A DNA stretch of 64,000 nt from Octadecabacter arcticus 238 (lineage in GTDB: Bacteria > Pseudomonadota > Alphaproteobacteria > Rhodobacterales > Rhodobacteraceae): contig NC_020908.1 of assembly GCF_000155735.2 (NCBI RefSeq), positions 4,959,501 to 5,023,500 of the forward strand, in the 5' to 3' direction. A program made the position numbers and the translations under genes. Positions 1-8,085 of the stretch are shown piece by piece (position 1 is the first letter of the stretch; every line of letters begins with the position of its first letter). The notes beneath the pieces were generated by a model. It searched no databases and was not told where the DNA came from. It saw only the letters and a program-made list of their open reading frames with translations.

Positions 1-401
1 ATGATCTGAGTAAGTGCCTCGAGAAGTGGGCCGGTGATGTAAGCTTGGCAGTCGTTCTGGATCGCCTCGATCGCTGCTTTGCGCTTTTTGCCAGAGAGTG
101 CTGCCAACGCTTCTGGCGTCGCCGCATGACCAAGGTCGTCATGAAACACGGTCACGTCGATGTCTTCAGAAAACCTATCAATCAGACCGTATGCTTTTGA
201 CAGGGACGTACCGCCTTTGAATGAAAGTCTGGGGCCACCGGCGGGGAGGCGATGATAGAGCGCATTGAGAGTCCAGCACACCCAGAAGTCTTTCTCGATA
301 TTGATCAGCGGAGCGCCAAGCCGGTTTGCCGTTGAAAGAAAAAGATCAGATCGATCCGCGATGCTGGCCGAAATAATCGTCCGGAAGCCCTCTGTGCTCA
401 T
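1..401 (-). CDS. abiEii: AbiEii-family nucleotidyltransferase toxin (partial)
   Basis: The reading frame enters from the left edge and starts at 401 on the minus strand. The N-terminal 133 residues include FKGGTSLSKAYGL followed by SEDIDVTV, the GGTSLSK and D-x-D nucleotidyltransferase signature of AbiEii/AbiGii toxins. In this family the toxin is a type IV toxin that transfers nucleotides to an RNA target. It overlaps the upstream antitoxin by 4 bases (ATGA), so the two are translationally coupled. The C-terminal half lies outside the window, so intactness cannot be judged. Confidence 0.88.
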   Translation of the reverse strand, partial: MSTEGFRTIISASIADRSDLFLSTANRLGAPLINIEKDFWVCWTLNALYHRLPAGGPRLSFKGGTSLSKAYGLIDRFSEDIDVTVFHDDLGHAATPEALAALSGKKRKAAIEAIQNDCQAYITGPLLEALTQI

Positions 402-1063
402 CCCTGATCTCCCTCAGCCGTCTCAAACAGTGGCTGGCGCAAAATGTCCTGCATCCAGATTGGCATGGCCGACAGACCTGCCTTCAAATCACTTGCGAGG
501 CGCGGACCCGTTTTCTTATCGGCAAGCATGCGTCGCACAGTTTTGCGAACCGCGTCACTTTCGACGTCATTCGACATAACATCATGGAGCCAGTGCAAAG
601 CCTGAACCAGATACATGCCAGGTCGCCCGGCCCAGTAAAGCCGGCTTGGGGCCGCATGTTTGAAAACAATTTTTTGATTGCCCAAGGTGACGGGTTTTAG
701 CCGTGCATCGACCAGCACTTCGATTTTGGCCGGCACCGCGTTGGTGAGACCAAGCGTGTTTGCAGCAGTCATCCCATCGATCAACCAGCGGACTTGGTCA
801 CGGCGGGCAATCGCGTCGATGACGGACCTATAGTCTGGTACGGTAGATTTGCCTGTAAGCGCGTTTTGGACCGGTTTGTCGTAAAACCCTCGCTCAATGC
901 GCCGCAGTTGACCGGACGTGACCATGCGTTGCAGCGCTTTGTCGATGGCATCGCGACCGCCGATGTCGGCAAAATCGGCCGGGGTCCACACCTGGCGCGG
1001 CGCATCATTTATGCGCGCGCGGAGGCGATCTGGCAATGTTTTGGTTTGAGCAGCATCTGTCAT
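398..1063 (-). CDS. abiEi: AbiEi-type antitoxin/transcriptional repressor (DUF6088-like)
   Basis: 221 aa from the ATG at 1063. An N-terminal winged-helix part (PRQVWTPADFADIGG...ALQRMVTSGQLRRIERGFYDKP) is followed by a C-terminal region with VPAKIEVLVDARLK. This is the usual layout of AbiEi antitoxins, which repress their own promoter through inverted repeats. An ATG at 1111 would add 16 residues, but that extension runs through the operator repeats, so 1063 is preferred. No Shine-Dalgarno precedes 1063; a TATATT box sits 6 bases upstream of the ATG, which fits a leaderless transcript. First gene of the pair with the partial AbiEii toxin. Confidence 0.85.
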   Translation of the reverse strand: MTDAAQTKTLPDRLRARINDAPRQVWTPADFADIGGRDAIDKALQRMVTSGQLRRIERGFYDKPVQNALTGKSTVPDYRSVIDAIARRDQVRWLIDGMTAANTLGLTNAVPAKIEVLVDARLKPVTLGNQKIVFKHAAPSRLYWAGRPGMYLVQALHWLHDVMSNDVESDAVRKTVRRMLADKKTGPRLASDLKAGLSAMPIWMQDILRQPLFETAEGDQG

Positions 1064-1127
1064 GTCCGAAATATACCACAAGTTTCGGACAAATGCGAGT
1101 CCGAAGAACACTACATATTTCGGACAT
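1062..1127. promoter_or_regulatory. AbiE operator: four copies of GTCCGAA in two nested inverted repeats
   Basis: ATGTCCGAAATAT at 1062-1074 is matched by its exact inverse at 1115-1127. An inner pair lies between them: TTTCGGAC at 1083-1090 and GTCCGAAG at 1099-1106. The outer left copy overlaps the antitoxin start codon. AbiEi proteins are known to bind paired inverted repeats for negative autoregulation, so this is the likely operator. The symmetry also places an identical start context on the plus strand at 1126. Confidence 0.75.
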
Positions 1128-1188
1128 GAATACTAAACCAGACAATCTCGGCACCGCATCCAGAAAACGCGCCAAGCACATTCTTTAG
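1126..1188 (+). CDS. Short divergent ORF mirrored on the AbiE promoter (20 aa)
   Basis: MNTKPDNLGTASRKRAKHIL starts inside the right operator half-site, in the same context as the antitoxin start (ATATTTCGGACATG). It could be a leaderless small peptide or the stub of a divergent gene cut off by the rearrangement to its right. No homologous family is recognised. Low confidence that it is a functional gene; it is recorded because the start context is duplicated exactly. Confidence 0.25.
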   Translation: MNTKPDNLGTASRKRAKHIL

Positions 1189-1248
1189 TTTTCCCAGAAA
1201 TTCAGCGCTCATGACGCTGAAAATGACCATTTACTGAAGAGAAAGCAG

Positions 1249-1270
1249 CCAGACCGCCGAAGCGGTCTGG
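1249..1270 (-). terminator. Hairpin downstream of the DUF736 remnant
   Basis: Perfect 9-bp stem CCAGACCGC/GCGGTCTGG with a 4-base loop (TTCG on the minus strand), just after the stop at 1279 of the minus-strand DUF736 gene. A pyrimidine-rich tract follows, but no strong T-run. Probable terminator, possibly acting from both sides. Confidence 0.5.
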
Positions 1271-1278
1271 CTTGTTAA

Positions 1279-1593
1279 TTAAGCGGCGTCTTTCGGACCC
1301 CAAGGAATGATGGCCTGCAGGGTCATGTCGTCCTGGCTTGCAGCTTTGCCGAGATTGGCGTTGAAGGCGTGATCGCGGACCGTCAGGGTGAAGTAATCAG
1401 AGCCTGTGTCTTTGTTCTGTTTCTTCCAGATGCCACCACATTCGACCAGCTTGCCGCGAGGGGAGCGGCCAAGGACACGATGCATAGGTGCCATGGGGTT
1501 GCTGCTGGCAACAGGTTCGACCGTGATGTCGAGGTCGAAGGTCAGGGTTGAAATTGAGCCGATGCTTTTTGCAGTTTCGATATCTTGGGTTCC
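1279..1593 (-). pseudogene. DUF736 family protein, 5' end lost
   Basis: In frame, the minus strand reads SIGSISTLTFDLDITVEP...SSNPMAPMHRVLGRSPRGKLVECGGIWKK, then ...DYFTLTVRDHAF...LQAIIPWGPKDAA. This matches DUF736, small proteins of alphaproteobacterial plasmids and integrative elements (about 100 aa). Upstream of residue G of the first motif the frame runs into a TAA with no start codon; the sequence beyond is an IS1380-type end. The gene therefore seems to have lost its start when the IS arrived. DUF736 genes often mark conjugative or integrative elements. Confidence 0.7.
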
Positions 1594-2275
1594 TTAGCAT
1601 AAAGGTACGAAACCCGACATAGCGTTTGCGGTATGACATTGGATTGACTGGGTTTTTCTTGTTTTTACATCCCCCATTTTTGCACTGATTTTATGCTGCC
1701 TTTTTCGGGGGCAGTATTCTGAGGGTATCTTTGAGCTTTTCTTCAGAGAAATCATATTCCCCGAGCATGTTAACCCGCATTCCCCAAGTAACTCGACGTT
1801 TTCGCGCCTCTGATTGCCAGTAATGTGTTTTATTTCAGCATGTTAATTGGGCCGGAGTTTGCGGATTATGGATCACCCAGAGGGTGCAGGCAAAACGGGT
1901 GATGGGCGGCTTGGTTTTGACCGCGGGTGCGGCTGAAATTTCTTGGCACGCAGCTCAGTTCCGATGGCGGTTTGCTGGTGATGCGCGAGTTGGATGACGT
2001 GCTCGGATTGTCTAATCTTGCGTCGGGTGCGCTCAATAACAACCGCCGGGGCAAGAAAACCGTTCACCGGCTCGGGGGGATTTTTCGACAATCGGTCTAT
2101 GGTCTGCTTGCGGGCTACGAGGACGTCAACGACGCAGACCGACTGGCCCTTGATCCGGTCATGCGCCAGGTTGTCGGTGGCCGTGCAGTCGAGGTGCAGG
2201 CAGCATCGGCCTCGCAGATGGGACGGTTCGAGACCGAGACATAATCCTATGTCGCATTACGTACCTTTATGCTGA
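1594..2275 (+). mobile_element. Internally deleted IS1380-family element
   Basis: Inverted ends are recognisable: TTAGCATAAAGGTACGAAAC at about 1594 on the left and, inverted, TACGTACCTTTATGCTGA at the right (about 2258-2275). Between them lies only the 5' quarter of an IS1380-type transposase gene, which runs straight into the right end. The catalytic core is missing, so the copy is non-autonomous. Exact termini and the target duplication were not resolved. Confidence 0.65.
1868..2244 (+). pseudogene. IS1380-family transposase, N-terminal fragment with frameshift
   Basis: Starts at ATG 1868 (MDHPEGAGKTGDGRLGFDRG). One G appears lost near 1925, after which the next frame continues RLKFLGTQLSSDGGLLVMRE...LAGYEDVNDADRLALDPVMR...SQMGRFETET. 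LSSDGGLL and AGYEDxxDADRL are IS1380 hallmarks. About 125 of the expected 430-450 residues remain; the right IS end follows directly. Confidence 0.8.
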
Positions 2276-2740
2276 TAGACTCTGTCCGCTGCTCTTCACG
2301 CTAGTGGATGATTTGACCTCATAAAGGTTGATCGTGCCATCATCCATTATCACGTATCACGTCTGCTTTGGCATAGAGACCGCGTTGGGTTTAGAAGATT
2401 TACTGGAATGAATAGAAGGTTACATTTGGTTGATTTTTATAAGTTTTTGGACGTAAGCCTCGACTTAATACCCTTCAAATATCAGTTTTTTCATATAATT
2501 GGAAAACTAGCGGTGCGGATATTTGTCGGGTTTGTGCTTCAAAAGCCAAAGCGACATTGGGCAGTTCAGGTGGTGTATGAAGTCAGTCTTAGAAATCTGC
2601 ATATTTGCCCAATCACACCGTTGAGATGCCCTTCAATTCACCAACTATAGGCTGAGTGAAGACCACTTTAAGTGCTAACTATATGACGTTTTTAGCTGTG
2701 TCGCACTGGCCATATCCAAACACGCAATCAGAGGCTGAGG
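2276..2740. other. Intergenic stretch, nothing recognised
   Basis: AT-rich filler between the IS1380 remnant and the unknown minus-strand gene. An open frame of 80 codons (2408-2650) has no ribosome binding site and no family resemblance. No RNA gene or repeat was recognised. Confidence 0.4.
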
Positions 2741-3460
2741 TCAGTGCCGTTGTGCAGACTCAAGAATGTCGTTGGTGTCCAGTTTCAAAGCTGAGTTCCA
2801 AAGCGGTGTCTTGAAGTATTGGCTCCCACCTATTCGTTGATGCTCTGCTTCAACTTCGACAAGTAGCCCAGCCCAACACAACGGCTCCAACACGCAATGA
2901 CTAAACGCACCAAGTTCCCGCCAGCCAGATAGATCGTCAGGGGCCACACCGTATAACACCTCGTATAGTTGCTTGATGCTGCCTCCGTCTTCGACTTCGA
3001 TGTTGAGCACGTTCAGCCAAACATCCCAGTTGCCCACTGGACCATCCTTTAAGCGGGAATATGCGGCGTGATCGATCTCAAGCAGAAAGAACGGGATAAC
3101 TGCTGTAAACAGTGCAGCAGGTGACTTGAGCAGTGCAGTGCCACGCTTTGTTATGCGGAACTCGCCCTTGTAGTGCCGCGCCAGTTTCATTTGCACCAAG
3201 ATAAAATGCAGCAGTTCAAGTGGAGGGAAGTCATACTCGTTCAAGACCTTGTTCATTATGAACAGTTCGTCATGGCTCATACCGGGCCAATCGAAGTGTT
3301 CAGCGGCCCATTTGACAAACGCACGTTTGAACGCACTCGTCTTGGTTAAGCCAATCGGGCCATGATCTTGTGTGTATTGCAGGGTCAATTGCGCCACTCG
3401 CAACAAAGGCGAGTACGACAATTCGGGATGATCATCTGCTAGGTCTTGAAAATAGCTCAT
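2741..3460 (-). CDS. Hypothetical protein of Rhodobacterales type
   Basis: 239 aa from the ATG at 3460 (MSYFQDLADDHPELSY). A longer frame starts at 3574, but its first 38 codons run through an IS6 end, so the internal start is preferred. Visible segments: TLQYTQDHGPIGLTKTSAFKR, HFDWPGMS, NEYDFPPLELLHFILVQMK, GEFRITKRGTALL. No catalytic motif or membrane segment is evident. I associate the GPIGLTKTxAFKR...EFPPLELLHF pattern with uncharacterised proteins of roseobacters, but no function is known to me. A perfect palindrome lies 40-55 bases upstream. Confidence 0.65.
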   Translation of the reverse strand: MSYFQDLADDHPELSYSPLLRVAQLTLQYTQDHGPIGLTKTSAFKRAFVKWAAEHFDWPGMSHDELFIMNKVLNEYDFPPLELLHFILVQMKLARHYKGEFRITKRGTALLKSPAALFTAVIPFFLLEIDHAAYSRLKDGPVGNWDVWLNVLNIEVEDGGSIKQLYEVLYGVAPDDLSGWRELGAFSHCVLEPLCWAGLLVEVEAEHQRIGGSQYFKTPLWNSALKLDTNDILESAQRH

Positions 3461-3499
3461 GCCACAACCTGACACGCAAGCCAGAGCCCTGCCAACCCT

Positions 3500-3515
3500 A
3501 ACATGCTTACATGTT
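3500..3515. promoter_or_regulatory. Palindrome AACATG-CTTA-CATGTT
   Basis: A perfect 6-bp inverted repeat with a 4-base spacer, just upstream of the unknown minus-strand gene starting at 3460 and inside the gap to the IS6 element. A plausible operator for that gene; no regulator can be named. Confidence 0.35.
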
Positions 3516-3530
3516 GAGTGGTTCTTATGG

Positions 3531-4348
3531 CGCACTGTCAGAGCAAAATCGGTTGAGGCGGGCAGGGTGAGCAATTAGCGTCGCGGGATGACAAAACGCA
3601 GCCCTTTTCGCCACTTCAAGACGCGCCCATAGACCATGCGTCTGGCCGTGATGATGTATGTCCGTTTCCCGTTATCGCTCAGGAATGTCGAGGATCTGTT
3701 GCACGAGCGCGGCATCGACATCAGCTGTGAGACGGTTCGATTTTGGTGGAACAGATTTGGCCCGCTGTTTGCCGCTGAGATCCGCAAGAAAAGGGTCAGC
3801 TAGATGCGCGCATATTCAAATTGGCAGTGGCACCTGGACGAGGCGTTCGTGAACATCGACGGCAAGACGCTCTACCTTTGGCGGGCTGTGGATCACGAAG
3901 GGGAAGTCCTGGAAAGCTTTGTCACAAAGCGCCATGATCGCAAGGCAGCATTGAAATTTCTCAGGAAAACAATGAAGCGCTTTGGTCGAACATATGTCAT
4001 CGTGACCGACAAGTTACGTTCCTTCGGCGCGGCGATGAAGGTCATTGGCAACGCAGACAAACAGGAAACTGGGCGCTGGCTGAATAACCGAGCTGATAAT
4101 TCCCACCAGCCTTTTCGACGAAGAGAGCGAGCCATGCTGCGCTTCCGCCGAACGCGAAGTTTGCAAAACTTCGTCTCCGTCCACGCCTCAGTTCACAACC
4201 ATTTCAACCAAGAGCGCCATCTCTACAACCGATCAAATTTTAAGCTGAACCGCGCCGCCGCTCTTACCGGGTGGCGCGGCCTCTGCGCAGACTAAGAGAT
4301 TGAGGTTACTGGAAAAATGAGACTGGTTAGCTTTTGTCTGACAGCACC
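3531..4348 (+). mobile_element. IS6-family element, degenerate copy 1
   Basis: About 818 bp, ends related by GCACTGTCAGA (left) and TCTGACAGCACC (right). It shares its ends and protein with the IS6 copy at 42537-43354. The left end abuts the upstream region of the unknown gene at 2741-3460; the right end cuts a YkoF-like gene. No clear 8-bp target duplication was seen. Confidence 0.75.
3588..4295 (+). pseudogene. IS6-family transposase with two stops and an altered catalytic residue
   Basis: A 235-residue frame starting MTKRSPFRHFKTRP is interrupted by TAG after residue 14 and again before MRAYSNWQWHLDEAF. The DDE core shows WHLDEAFV and IVTDKLRSFGA, but the third acidic residue, which should be E in NRAENSHQP as in the other copies, is D (NRADNSHQP). 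Two nonsense codons plus this E-to-D change indicate an inactive copy. Confidence 0.85.
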
Positions 4349-4569
4349 CCCAGGCTGCCAAAATGAGTTGAGAGACCGGAACGTAAGCGCGACAAGACCA
4401 TGAGCGCGAAACCCGCCGGCAAGAAAGTTCCTCTGACACTGTCTCGAAATATCATCGGCCTCAATCCTCAACCGTCTCGCCAAGGATCAAGCGCGATCAG
4501 TGAACTTTTAATAACATCAACGAACCCGTCAGTCATCGGATAAAGTGAAACTTGTGCGCCTGCAAACAT
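4349..4569 (-). pseudogene. YkoF-like thiamine/HMP-binding protein remnant
   Basis: Minus strand from ATG 4569: MFAGAQVSLYPMTDGFVDVI..SLIALDPWRD, then a one-base frameshift near 4478, then LRIEADDIS. MFAGAQxSLYPM...WRDxLRIExDDIS is the signature of the YkoF family, which binds thiamine or hydroxymethylpyrimidine. Only about the first third is recognisable before the sequence runs into the IS6 right end. Confidence 0.6.
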
Positions 4570-4906
4570 ATCAATCCTCCTTGCTAAGCTGGCATTATCC
4601 AGATCAGCTTTGAGGGCCCGTGTGCTTGTCGCCCACATCTCAGCCGCAGCAGTATGCGACACCTCTGTGGTATCATCATTTTATGCAATTCGCGCCCCCA
4701 GTACGCAAGCCGGTTCGCGAACTACTTTCCTTAGATTGCTGAATGCGCGTATCCACATACTGGTTTAGTTTCTAATGATGCCGGTCGGTACTCGTTTAGC
4801 ATCTAAATAGGGCGAATATAGTATGGTTTCAAAACTACATACTTGCCGATATGATGGCTAATCCCTATATGAATCAATGAACTTATAAAAAAGGATAGAT
4901 TTCTAA

Positions 4907-5503
4907 ATGGACAGCAGCACTATCACCGAACAGCTTATGTACCTGGGACGAATTGCGTCAGGTGACGGCCTCGTGGAGGGTTTGACGCCGGGTCAGTGGG
5001 CTATTCTACGATATTTCGCCCACGCTAACCGTTTTTCGCAGACTCCATCTGCGTTTGCTGCGTTTCACGGCACAACCCGAGGCTCGGCCTCCCAAGCTAT
5101 CAAAAGTCTGGTGAAGAAGGGTTATTTGCATCAGGCCCGATCCGAGTCCGACGGACGCAGTGTGCGATTGGGCCTGACGGATAAGGCCGAAGCCATAATC
5201 GGCAACGATCCAATCCAAGCCTTGGTTGAGGCTGTGGAAGCTTTACCTCAAGGCGTACAGGGAGTGTTTTCCAATACTCTACAGCGCATGCTGGGGCGCG
5301 TCGCGCTTGCGACCGGAAAGCCACATTTTGGCGTCTGCGAAAACTGTGCGCATTTCGCTGATAGCGGCTGTTGTGAAGAAGGTTGGCCCAGCCATCTTTG
5401 TAAGTTCCAGAACGAACCGCTTATGAAGGAAGATCTGAACAGACTCTGCATCGATTTCACTCCGGTCAAGCTTGTGCCCAAAGTTGGGCTCGGCTTGCAA
5501 TGA
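4907..5503 (+). CDS. MarR-family regulator with a C-terminal cysteine cluster
   Basis: 198 aa. The N-terminal winged helix spans about residues 15-110 (LTPGQWAILRYFAHANRFSQTPSAFAAFHGTTRGSASQAIKSL..KGY, wing SESDGRSVRLGLTDK). The C-terminal extension is unusual for MarR proteins and carries six cysteines at about 144, 147, 155, 156, 165 and 181 (CENC..CC..C..C), suggesting an Fe-S cluster or zinc site. It is the first gene of a plus-strand cluster with an NADH dehydrogenase, a sulfurtransferase and Fe-S biogenesis genes, and probably regulates it in response to redox or iron (inference). Confidence 0.85.
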   Translation: MDSSTITEQLMYLGRIASGDGLVEGLTPGQWAILRYFAHANRFSQTPSAFAAFHGTTRGSASQAIKSLVKKGYLHQARSESDGRSVRLGLTDKAEAIIGNDPIQALVEAVEALPQGVQGVFSNTLQRMLGRVALATGKPHFGVCENCAHFADSGCCEEGWPSHLCKFQNEPLMKEDLNRLCIDFTPVKLVPKVGLGLQ

Positions 5504-5826
5504 CCTACTTTTCCTCAGTAATCGTAAACATAGCTGATCGCAACGTCGTGACCAACGCCAAGGCGTTGGCACCCAAACTTGGCGTTAACGTCAGATCTTT
5601 GAAGGGGAACATGGCTAACAGCATCGTTTGCATCGCCGCTGAGGTCAGCGTTAACGAAGACAAATGGCACACACGCCTTAATTCCCACTGCCTTGCGCGT
5701 GTCTGGCGCGTCATTACCGAAGCTGATGGAAGCTTGATCAAGGGCTCTGTGCCCTTCATCAAGACAAAGCCTAAAAGGTATCGGTTCGGCTTGTTTGAAT
5801 TAGCAAGGCACGGGGCGGATTGCTAG
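5500..5826 (+). CDS. Uncertain 108-aa ORF overlapping the MarR stop
   Basis: Begins with an ATGA overlap on the MarR stop, which favours coupling, but the protein (MTYFSSVIVNIADRNVV...) resembles no family I know. The opposite strand is also open here, so it may be a decayed gene. Followed by another small frame at 5820. Confidence 0.25.
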   Translation: MTYFSSVIVNIADRNVVTNAKALAPKLGVNVRSLKGNMANSIVCIAAEVSVNEDKWHTRLNSHCLARVWRVITEADGSLIKGSVPFIKTKPKRYRFGLFELARHGADC

Positions 5827-5978
5827 TACCTGGATCTTTTGCCGTAGCCTTCCTGCTTGGGCGCTTTATTGGCGATACTTCGAGACCAAAGTCATCAATA
5901 TTTCACAGAGCAGCGTTCATCACGGGGGCCGCGTTCTGTGCGGCCGCCTTAGAAGCCACTGCGAAGGACATTGCATGA
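5820..5978 (+). CDS. Small hydrophobic ORF before the NADH dehydrogenase
   Basis: 52 codons from a TTG at 5820; LLVPGSFAVAFLLGRFIGD and FITGAAFCAAALEA look like two short membrane-seeking stretches. The stop overlaps the ATG of the NADH dehydrogenase at 5975 (ATGA). It could be a small membrane protein or the tail of a degraded gene. No good ribosome binding site is evident. Confidence 0.25.
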   Translation: MLVPGSFAVAFLLGRFIGDTSRPKSSIFHRAAFITGAAFCAAALEATAKDIA

Positions 5979-7399
5979 CCTCTTTCATTTCAGAACTTAG
6001 AAAAGGGCCTCAAATGCACCTCACTGATGATCATGCCATCACATGGCAGCGACCGCGTGTAGCCATTGTCGGCACCGGTTTCGGTGGGCTCGCGGTCGCA
6101 AAGGATCTCGCCAGAACGCCCGTGGACGTCACGCTGATCGATCGCGAGAACCATCATCTCTTTCAGCCGCTGCTCTATCAAGTGGCGACAGCCGGGCTTT
6201 CGCCGGCGGACATCGCCTGGCCAATTCGTGGACTCGTCCGCCAGCAAAAGAACACGCGCGTGCAGATGGGCGAGGTTACCGGTGTCGACAAGGTTCGAAA
6301 GAAAGTCCTCTTGGGGGATTGCGAGATCGGCTACGACATCCTTGTTCTCGCAACTGGGGCGACTTACGGCTATTTTGGCAACGACGACTGGGCCGTTCAC
6401 GCGCCGGGTCTCAAGACGATCGATGACGCCACGGAGATCCGCCGCCGGTTACTCCTGGCGTTTGAGCGCGCCGAGGTTGAACCTGATGCGGAGAAGCGCC
6501 GTGGCCTTCTGAGCATCGTCATCGTCGGCGGCGGACCTACCGGGGTCGAAATGGCAGGCGCCGTCGTGGAACTCGCGCGAAAGACGCTGGCGGCTGACTT
6601 CCGCGCCATCAATCCAGAAGAAACCCGTGTCGTGCTGGTTGAGGCTGGCCCCAGAGTGCTTCCCGGGTTTCCGGAGCCTCTGTCGAGCTACGCCGCCAAC
6701 GCGCTTATGGGGCTGGGAGTCGACGTCCAGTTGGAACGCCCGGTTACGAAATGCGACGCGGACGGTGTTGTGATAGGCGATGAGCGCGTGATGGCTAAAA
6801 CAACAATCTGGGCCGCAGGCGTGACGGCTTCACCTGCGGCAACCTGGTTGGGGTTGGAAGGCGATCGTGCGGGGCGGGTCCCCATTGGGTCAGGCCTTAA
6901 ACCAACTGATACAGATGATATCTACGTCATCGGTGACACTGCGTTCGCTCATTATGCAGCTGGTGAGAAGCTGCCAGGTATCGCCCCAGTTGCCAAGCAA
7001 CAAGGCACTTATGTTGCCAATGCGATCAAGGCGCAAGTGTCCGGCAGGGCCGCGCCACCACCCTTCCATTACCGCGACCGGGGTCAACTTGCCACGATCG
7101 GTCGCAAGGCCGCGGTTATCACCTTTGGTCGCTTTCATCTCAAGGGATGGTTTGCCCGGTGGATCTGGGGCCTCGCCCACATTTTTTTCCTCATTAGTTT
7201 GCGTAACCGGCTAATTGTTATGACACAATGGCTCTGGTCGTACATCAGCTTTGAGCATGGCGCACGACTAATCACCGGTATGCGTCCTCAGCCCAAAAGA
7301 GAGCAAATAAAGATTAACCATGAAAAAGGTCCGCCGACTATCGTTCAAGAAGTAGCGTCAAAGAAGACACCGAAGGTCGATCGCAGAACGAGAGTTTAG
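5975..7399 (+). CDS. ndh: Type II NADH dehydrogenase (NAD(P)/FAD-dependent oxidoreductase)
   Basis: 474 aa, or 461 if the ATG at 6014 is used. First Rossmann motif GTGFGGLAVAKDL at 33-45; NDH-2 signature HHLFQPLLYQVATAGLSP; second Rossmann motif IVIVGGGPTGVEMAGA near 180-195; FAD site YVIGDTA near 316; APVAKQQGTYVA. The C-terminal region RWIWGLAHIFFLISLRNRLIVMTQWLWSY is an amphipathic membrane anchor. NDH-2 oxidises NADH and reduces quinone without pumping protons, on the inner face of the membrane. A basic 40-residue tail is longer than usual. It sits in a cargo block with rhodanese and Fe-S genes. Confidence 0.92.
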   Translation: MTSFISELRKGPQMHLTDDHAITWQRPRVAIVGTGFGGLAVAKDLARTPVDVTLIDRENHHLFQPLLYQVATAGLSPADIAWPIRGLVRQQKNTRVQMGEVTGVDKVRKKVLLGDCEIGYDILVLATGATYGYFGNDDWAVHAPGLKTIDDATEIRRRLLLAFERAEVEPDAEKRRGLLSIVIVGGGPTGVEMAGAVVELARKTLAADFRAINPEETRVVLVEAGPRVLPGFPEPLSSYAANALMGLGVDVQLERPVTKCDADGVVIGDERVMAKTTIWAAGVTASPAATWLGLEGDRAGRVPIGSGLKPTDTDDIYVIGDTAFAHYAAGEKLPGIAPVAKQQGTYVANAIKAQVSGRAAPPPFHYRDRGQLATIGRKAAVITFGRFHLKGWFARWIWGLAHIFFLISLRNRLIVMTQWLWSYISFEHGARLITGMRPQPKREQIKINHEKGPPTIVQEVASKKTPKVDRRTRV

Positions 7400-7587
7400 G
7401 TGTGTTCATTCAAACCAAAGCAAACCAGATTCCGACTCATTTCAGATTGTAGCCTCGTCGATTGGTTGCAGAAGTTTGAACGGCGAACTTCACAGCACAG
7501 GAGGATGCGTTTCTTCATCGTCGGAGCGGCTCCATACCAAGACATCGAGAGCGTCGCCAGCTCTCCTGAATAGGCAGTACCAACCAT

Positions 7588-7917
7588 ATGAAAATGAAAG
7601 CTCACGATATTGATGTTAACGCTCTAGCCGCGATGCGTGCGGATGGGATCGTTCACACCGTGCTCGATATCCGCGAACAAGTTGAGGTGGAGACCTGCTC
7701 CATCGCGGACAGCCGATGGATTCCCATGCAGAGTATTCCTCAACACATAGAAGTCTTGTCCCGTGGTTCTCCACTTATTGTGCTGTGTCATCACGGCGTG
7801 CGCAGCGCCATGGTGACAGAATTCCTGCGCAACAATGGCTTTGAAAATGCTTGGAACTTGGCCGGCGGGATTGAGGCCTGGTCCCGGTTAATCGAGCCGG
7901 ACATGCCGCGCTATTAA
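7588..7917 (+). CDS. Rhodanese-like sulfurtransferase, single domain
   Basis: 109 aa, full length for a single rhodanese domain. The active-site loop LCHHGVRSAMV holds the catalytic cysteine; the N-terminal LDIREQVEVETCSI and C-terminal NAWNLAGGIEAWSRLI match the fold. It carries sulfane sulfur as a cysteine persulfide, probably in the cytoplasm. It is followed after 11 bases by a YjbQ stub with a strong AAGGAGG ribosome binding site, and lies with nfuA, which points to sulfur supply for Fe-S or thio-cofactor chemistry (inference). Confidence 0.9.
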   Translation: MKMKAHDIDVNALAAMRADGIVHTVLDIREQVEVETCSIADSRWIPMQSIPQHIEVLSRGSPLIVLCHHGVRSAMVTEFLRNNGFENAWNLAGGIEAWSRLIEPDMPRY

Positions 7918-7928
7918 GGAGGACAAAA

Positions 7929-8085
7929 ATGAATATTTCAGCCACTCCACTTTACGTAAAAACGTTGACGCAAGATCGCCACACTGTGACTGCACCACGT
8001 CAGGGTCTCTACGAAATCACAGGAGATATCCTGAGCTGGATCGAGACACAGGCCGCAATCACCGGACTGCTTAGGCTCAAGTTTC
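7929..8085 (+). pseudogene. YjbQ/UPF0047 family protein, 5' fragment
   Basis: The start has a good site (AAGGAGGACAAAA before ATG). MNISATPLYVKTLTQDRHTVTAPRQGLYEITGDILSWIE...GLL is the N-terminus of YjbQ, a 130-140-aa family linked to thiamin phosphate synthase activity. After about 52 residues the frame enters an IS30 end. The downstream half was not found on the other side of the IS, so the gene is truncated, not merely split. Confidence 0.75.

Noticed and set aside
2408..2650. 80-codon open frame in the gap after the IS1380 remnant
   Set aside because: No ribosome binding site, no family resemblance, and AT-rich flanks; chance ORF.
3461..3574. N-terminal extension of the unknown gene at 2741-3460
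   Set aside because: Codons run through the IS6 end and an upstream palindrome; the internal ATG at 3460 fits better.
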